Origin: Candidatus Gerdarchaeota archaeon
Lineage (GTDB): Archaea > Asgardarchaeota > Heimdallarchaeia > JABLTI01
NCBI GenBank assembly: GCA_016839405.1
Contig: JAEOUJ010000133.1
Location: forward strand, 1 to 6,398
DNA length: 6,398 nucleotides
Reading direction: 5' to 3'
The position numbers and the translations under genes are program-made. The notes under the pieces were generated by a model. The model did not search any database. It was not told the origin of the DNA and saw only the letters and a list, made by a program, of their open reading frames with translations. How positions within the stretch are numbered: the stretch's first letter is position 1; every line of letters begins with the position of its first letter. Below, one piece after another: positions 5,319 through 6,398 of this stretch.

Positions 5319-6266
5319 ACGTTTAACTATTAATGCAATAGCAGATATGATAGCTAATCCAGCAATAGCAGAATAAGCAGCGAAAGGAGCTGCTACAGCT
5401 TTCATTCCGCCTATTGAAGTTTTCACTTCAACATAAATGGTTTCAAAATAATCCTCAATGGTTATTTGTGACTTGAAAACATAAGCAATTTCTTGTAGAA
5501 CACCACCAGCATCATATTCAATTACCCAACTTTCAAAATATTCTTGATATGGATAATAGATATTCATTGTACCATTCCAAACTGGGATCTTTATGTAATT
5601 ACTAAGATCAAATTCAAAAGTCCATTTTGATTTATCACCAGTGAATTGAGTTAAACCATTACTTAGCGATCCTTTGCCCATTATTTTAACAGTAATGTTT
5701 TCGAAAACATCATTAAGTGTATAGTTAAAGATAATAGGATTGTAAGGATCATCTAGTGTTTCAATTATCTCAGAACCATTAAGCATTTCTTGATAAGCTT
5801 CATTAATAGAAATATAATCTGGTTCAATTAAATAGTATGCATCAAGATCTGTTTCAAAATCACTACAAACAGAAATATTATTTTCATAATCCCAAACATA
5901 TTCAACTGATATGAAGTCTGATAAATCATCCAAGTAATCTTCTATATATTCATCAGCTCCATAATCAGCATCGTTAAGGAATGTAACTCCACCAGTTGTA
6001 GTTCTGAAAGCATCATATTCTTTTAATACAGTATCTATTGCAGTAATATTATATTCTGTTTCATCTCTAACAATGGTCTCTATATAAGCACCAATATTTT
6101 CTTCTTGGTCAAATTGTTCAATAACAGTTTTTACTTGTTCACCCCAGAGAAAAATATCGCCAGGATTCCAAGATCTTGCAGCTGCTTCTGAAGTAACTAT
6201 GTTGCTAACGAGAATAGAAATAATTAAAATATTAGTCAACATCAAAATCTTTTTTGTTTTACTCAT
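5310..6266 (-). CDS. Secreted, membrane-anchored acidic surface protein of unknown function
   Basis: I place the start at the ATG 6266-6264, giving 318 residues, because AGGTGA lies five bases upstream. The in-frame GTG at 6275 sits inside that ribosome binding site. Residues 1-30 are a signal peptide: MSKTKK, a hydrophobic core (8-25), then SEAAA as the probable cleavage region. The exported part (about 31-285) is rich in Asp, Glu, Tyr and Asn, with a single Cys (134) and six N-x-S/T sequons at about 73, 130, 163, 181, 190 and 231, fitting a glycosylated external protein of mostly beta structure. It starts WNPGDIFLWGE. One C-terminal helix (about 290-314, AVAAPFAAYSAIAGLAII and on) ends in KRKK, which would hold the protein in the membrane with its bulk outside. 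This layout resembles anchored surface proteins that are frequent in archaea, including Asgard lineages. No enzymatic motif was found; the role is unknown. Confidence 0.85.
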   Translation of the reverse strand: MSKTKKILMLTNILIISILVSNIVTSEAAARSWNPGDIFLWGEQVKTVIEQFDQEENIGAYIETIVRDETEYNITAIDTVLKEYDAFRTTTGGVTFLNDADYGADEYIEDYLDDLSDFISVEYVWDYENNISVCSDFETDLDAYYLIEPDYISINEAYQEMLNGSEIIETLDDPYNPIIFNYTLNDVFENITVKIMGKGSLSNGLTQFTGDKSKWTFEFDLSNYIKIPVWNGTMNIYYPYQEYFESWVIEYDAGGVLQEIAYVFKSQITIEDYFETIYVEVKTSIGGMKAVAAPFAAYSAIAGLAIISAIALIVKRKK

Positions 6267-6271
6267 GAGCT

Positions 6272-6277
6272 TCACCT
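6272..6277 (-). promoter_or_regulatory. Shine-Dalgarno site deciding the surface-protein start
   Basis: On the minus strand AGGTGA (6277-6272) matches the archaeal Shine-Dalgarno GGAGGTGA and is followed by five bases and then ATG at 6266. It is the best ribosome binding site in the window, and it argues against the GTG at 6275 as start because that codon lies within the site. Confidence 0.75.
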
Positions 6278-6305
6278 AAATGCTATATTAAATAGATAGA
6301 TGCAT

Positions 6306-6313
6306 CATATAAG
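6306..6313 (-). promoter_or_regulatory. Candidate TATA box of the surface-protein gene
   Basis: CTTATATG on the minus strand (6313-6306) would place transcription start near 6284-6280, giving a leader of about 15-20 bases that just contains the AGGTGA site. A second AT box, CTATTTAATATAG (6294-6282), is too close to the ATG to leave room for that site on the mRNA. Confidence 0.4.
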
Positions 6314-6351
6314 AATTTCCAACTTGACATATACTAATATAATCTGAAAAG

Positions 6352-6390
6352 AAAAAAATGAATAAGAGATTAATTTTTTCTCTTATTTAT
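6352..6390 (-). terminator. Hairpin plus T7 tract for a gene beyond the right edge
   Basis: AATAAGAGA (6361-6369) and TCTCTTATT (6379-6387) form a perfect 9-base stem around a nine-base loop, and it can extend to 6358-6390 through one G-T pair. Read on the minus strand the stem is followed by TTTTTTT (6358-6352) and TTTT. This is the shape of an intrinsic terminator, so a minus-strand gene probably ends just right of, or at, the window edge; a TAA at 6397-6395 could be its stop. Confidence 0.6.
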
Positions 6391-6398
6391 CCATTTAA

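Noticed and set aside
1..6398. CRISPR array, insertion sequence, tRNA or rRNA
   Set aside because: No spaced direct repeats, transposase motifs, terminal inverted repeats or GC-richer structured RNA stretches were seen on reading the window.

Overview
The window is very AT-rich and looks archaeal. TATA-like boxes stand about 25-45 bases ahead of several genes, some of which may give leaderless or short-leader mRNAs. One start has an AGGTGA ribosome binding site. The rightmost gene encodes an acidic secreted protein, rich in N-glycosylation sequons, held by one C-terminal membrane helix with a KRKK tail. Together with a HEAT-repeat protein and the very low GC, this suggests an Asgard-type archaeon, but no marker in the window proves the lineage.

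Layout, left to right: (1) the N-terminal 182 codons of an unrecognised protein, minus strand, running off the left edge; (2) a short divergent promoter region; (3) five plus-strand genes: a HIT-family nucleotide hydrolase, a Flavodoxin_3/BilS-like flavodoxin, a ZIP-like eight-helix membrane protein, a HEAT-repeat protein with a coiled coil and possible winged-helix tail, and a two-domain GNAT acetyltransferase; (4) a 448-base gap (4862-5309) that is not empty: it carries a 130-codon minus-strand open frame with no usable start codon, which looks like the C-terminal end of a membrane protein, perhaps an ABC-2 permease; (5) a minus-strand gene for the anchored surface protein, ended by a hairpin plus T-tract whose upstream arm is the last codons of the gene; (6) another hairpin plus T-tract at the right edge, oriented as the terminator of a minus-strand gene lying beyond the window.

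The plus-strand genes are mostly separated by about 85-110 bases, each gap with its own TATA-like or T-rich stretch, so they look like single transcription units. The exception is the ZIP-like and HEAT genes, only 37 bases apart, which may be co-transcribed. No pathway links the five genes. They read as ordinary housekeeping and accessory functions. No CRISPR array, insertion sequence, tRNA or rRNA was seen. The points most worth a second look are the start-less membrane fragment with its LPETG-helix-charged tail, the ZIP-like protein with altered metal-site motifs, and the unclassified tail of the HEAT protein.
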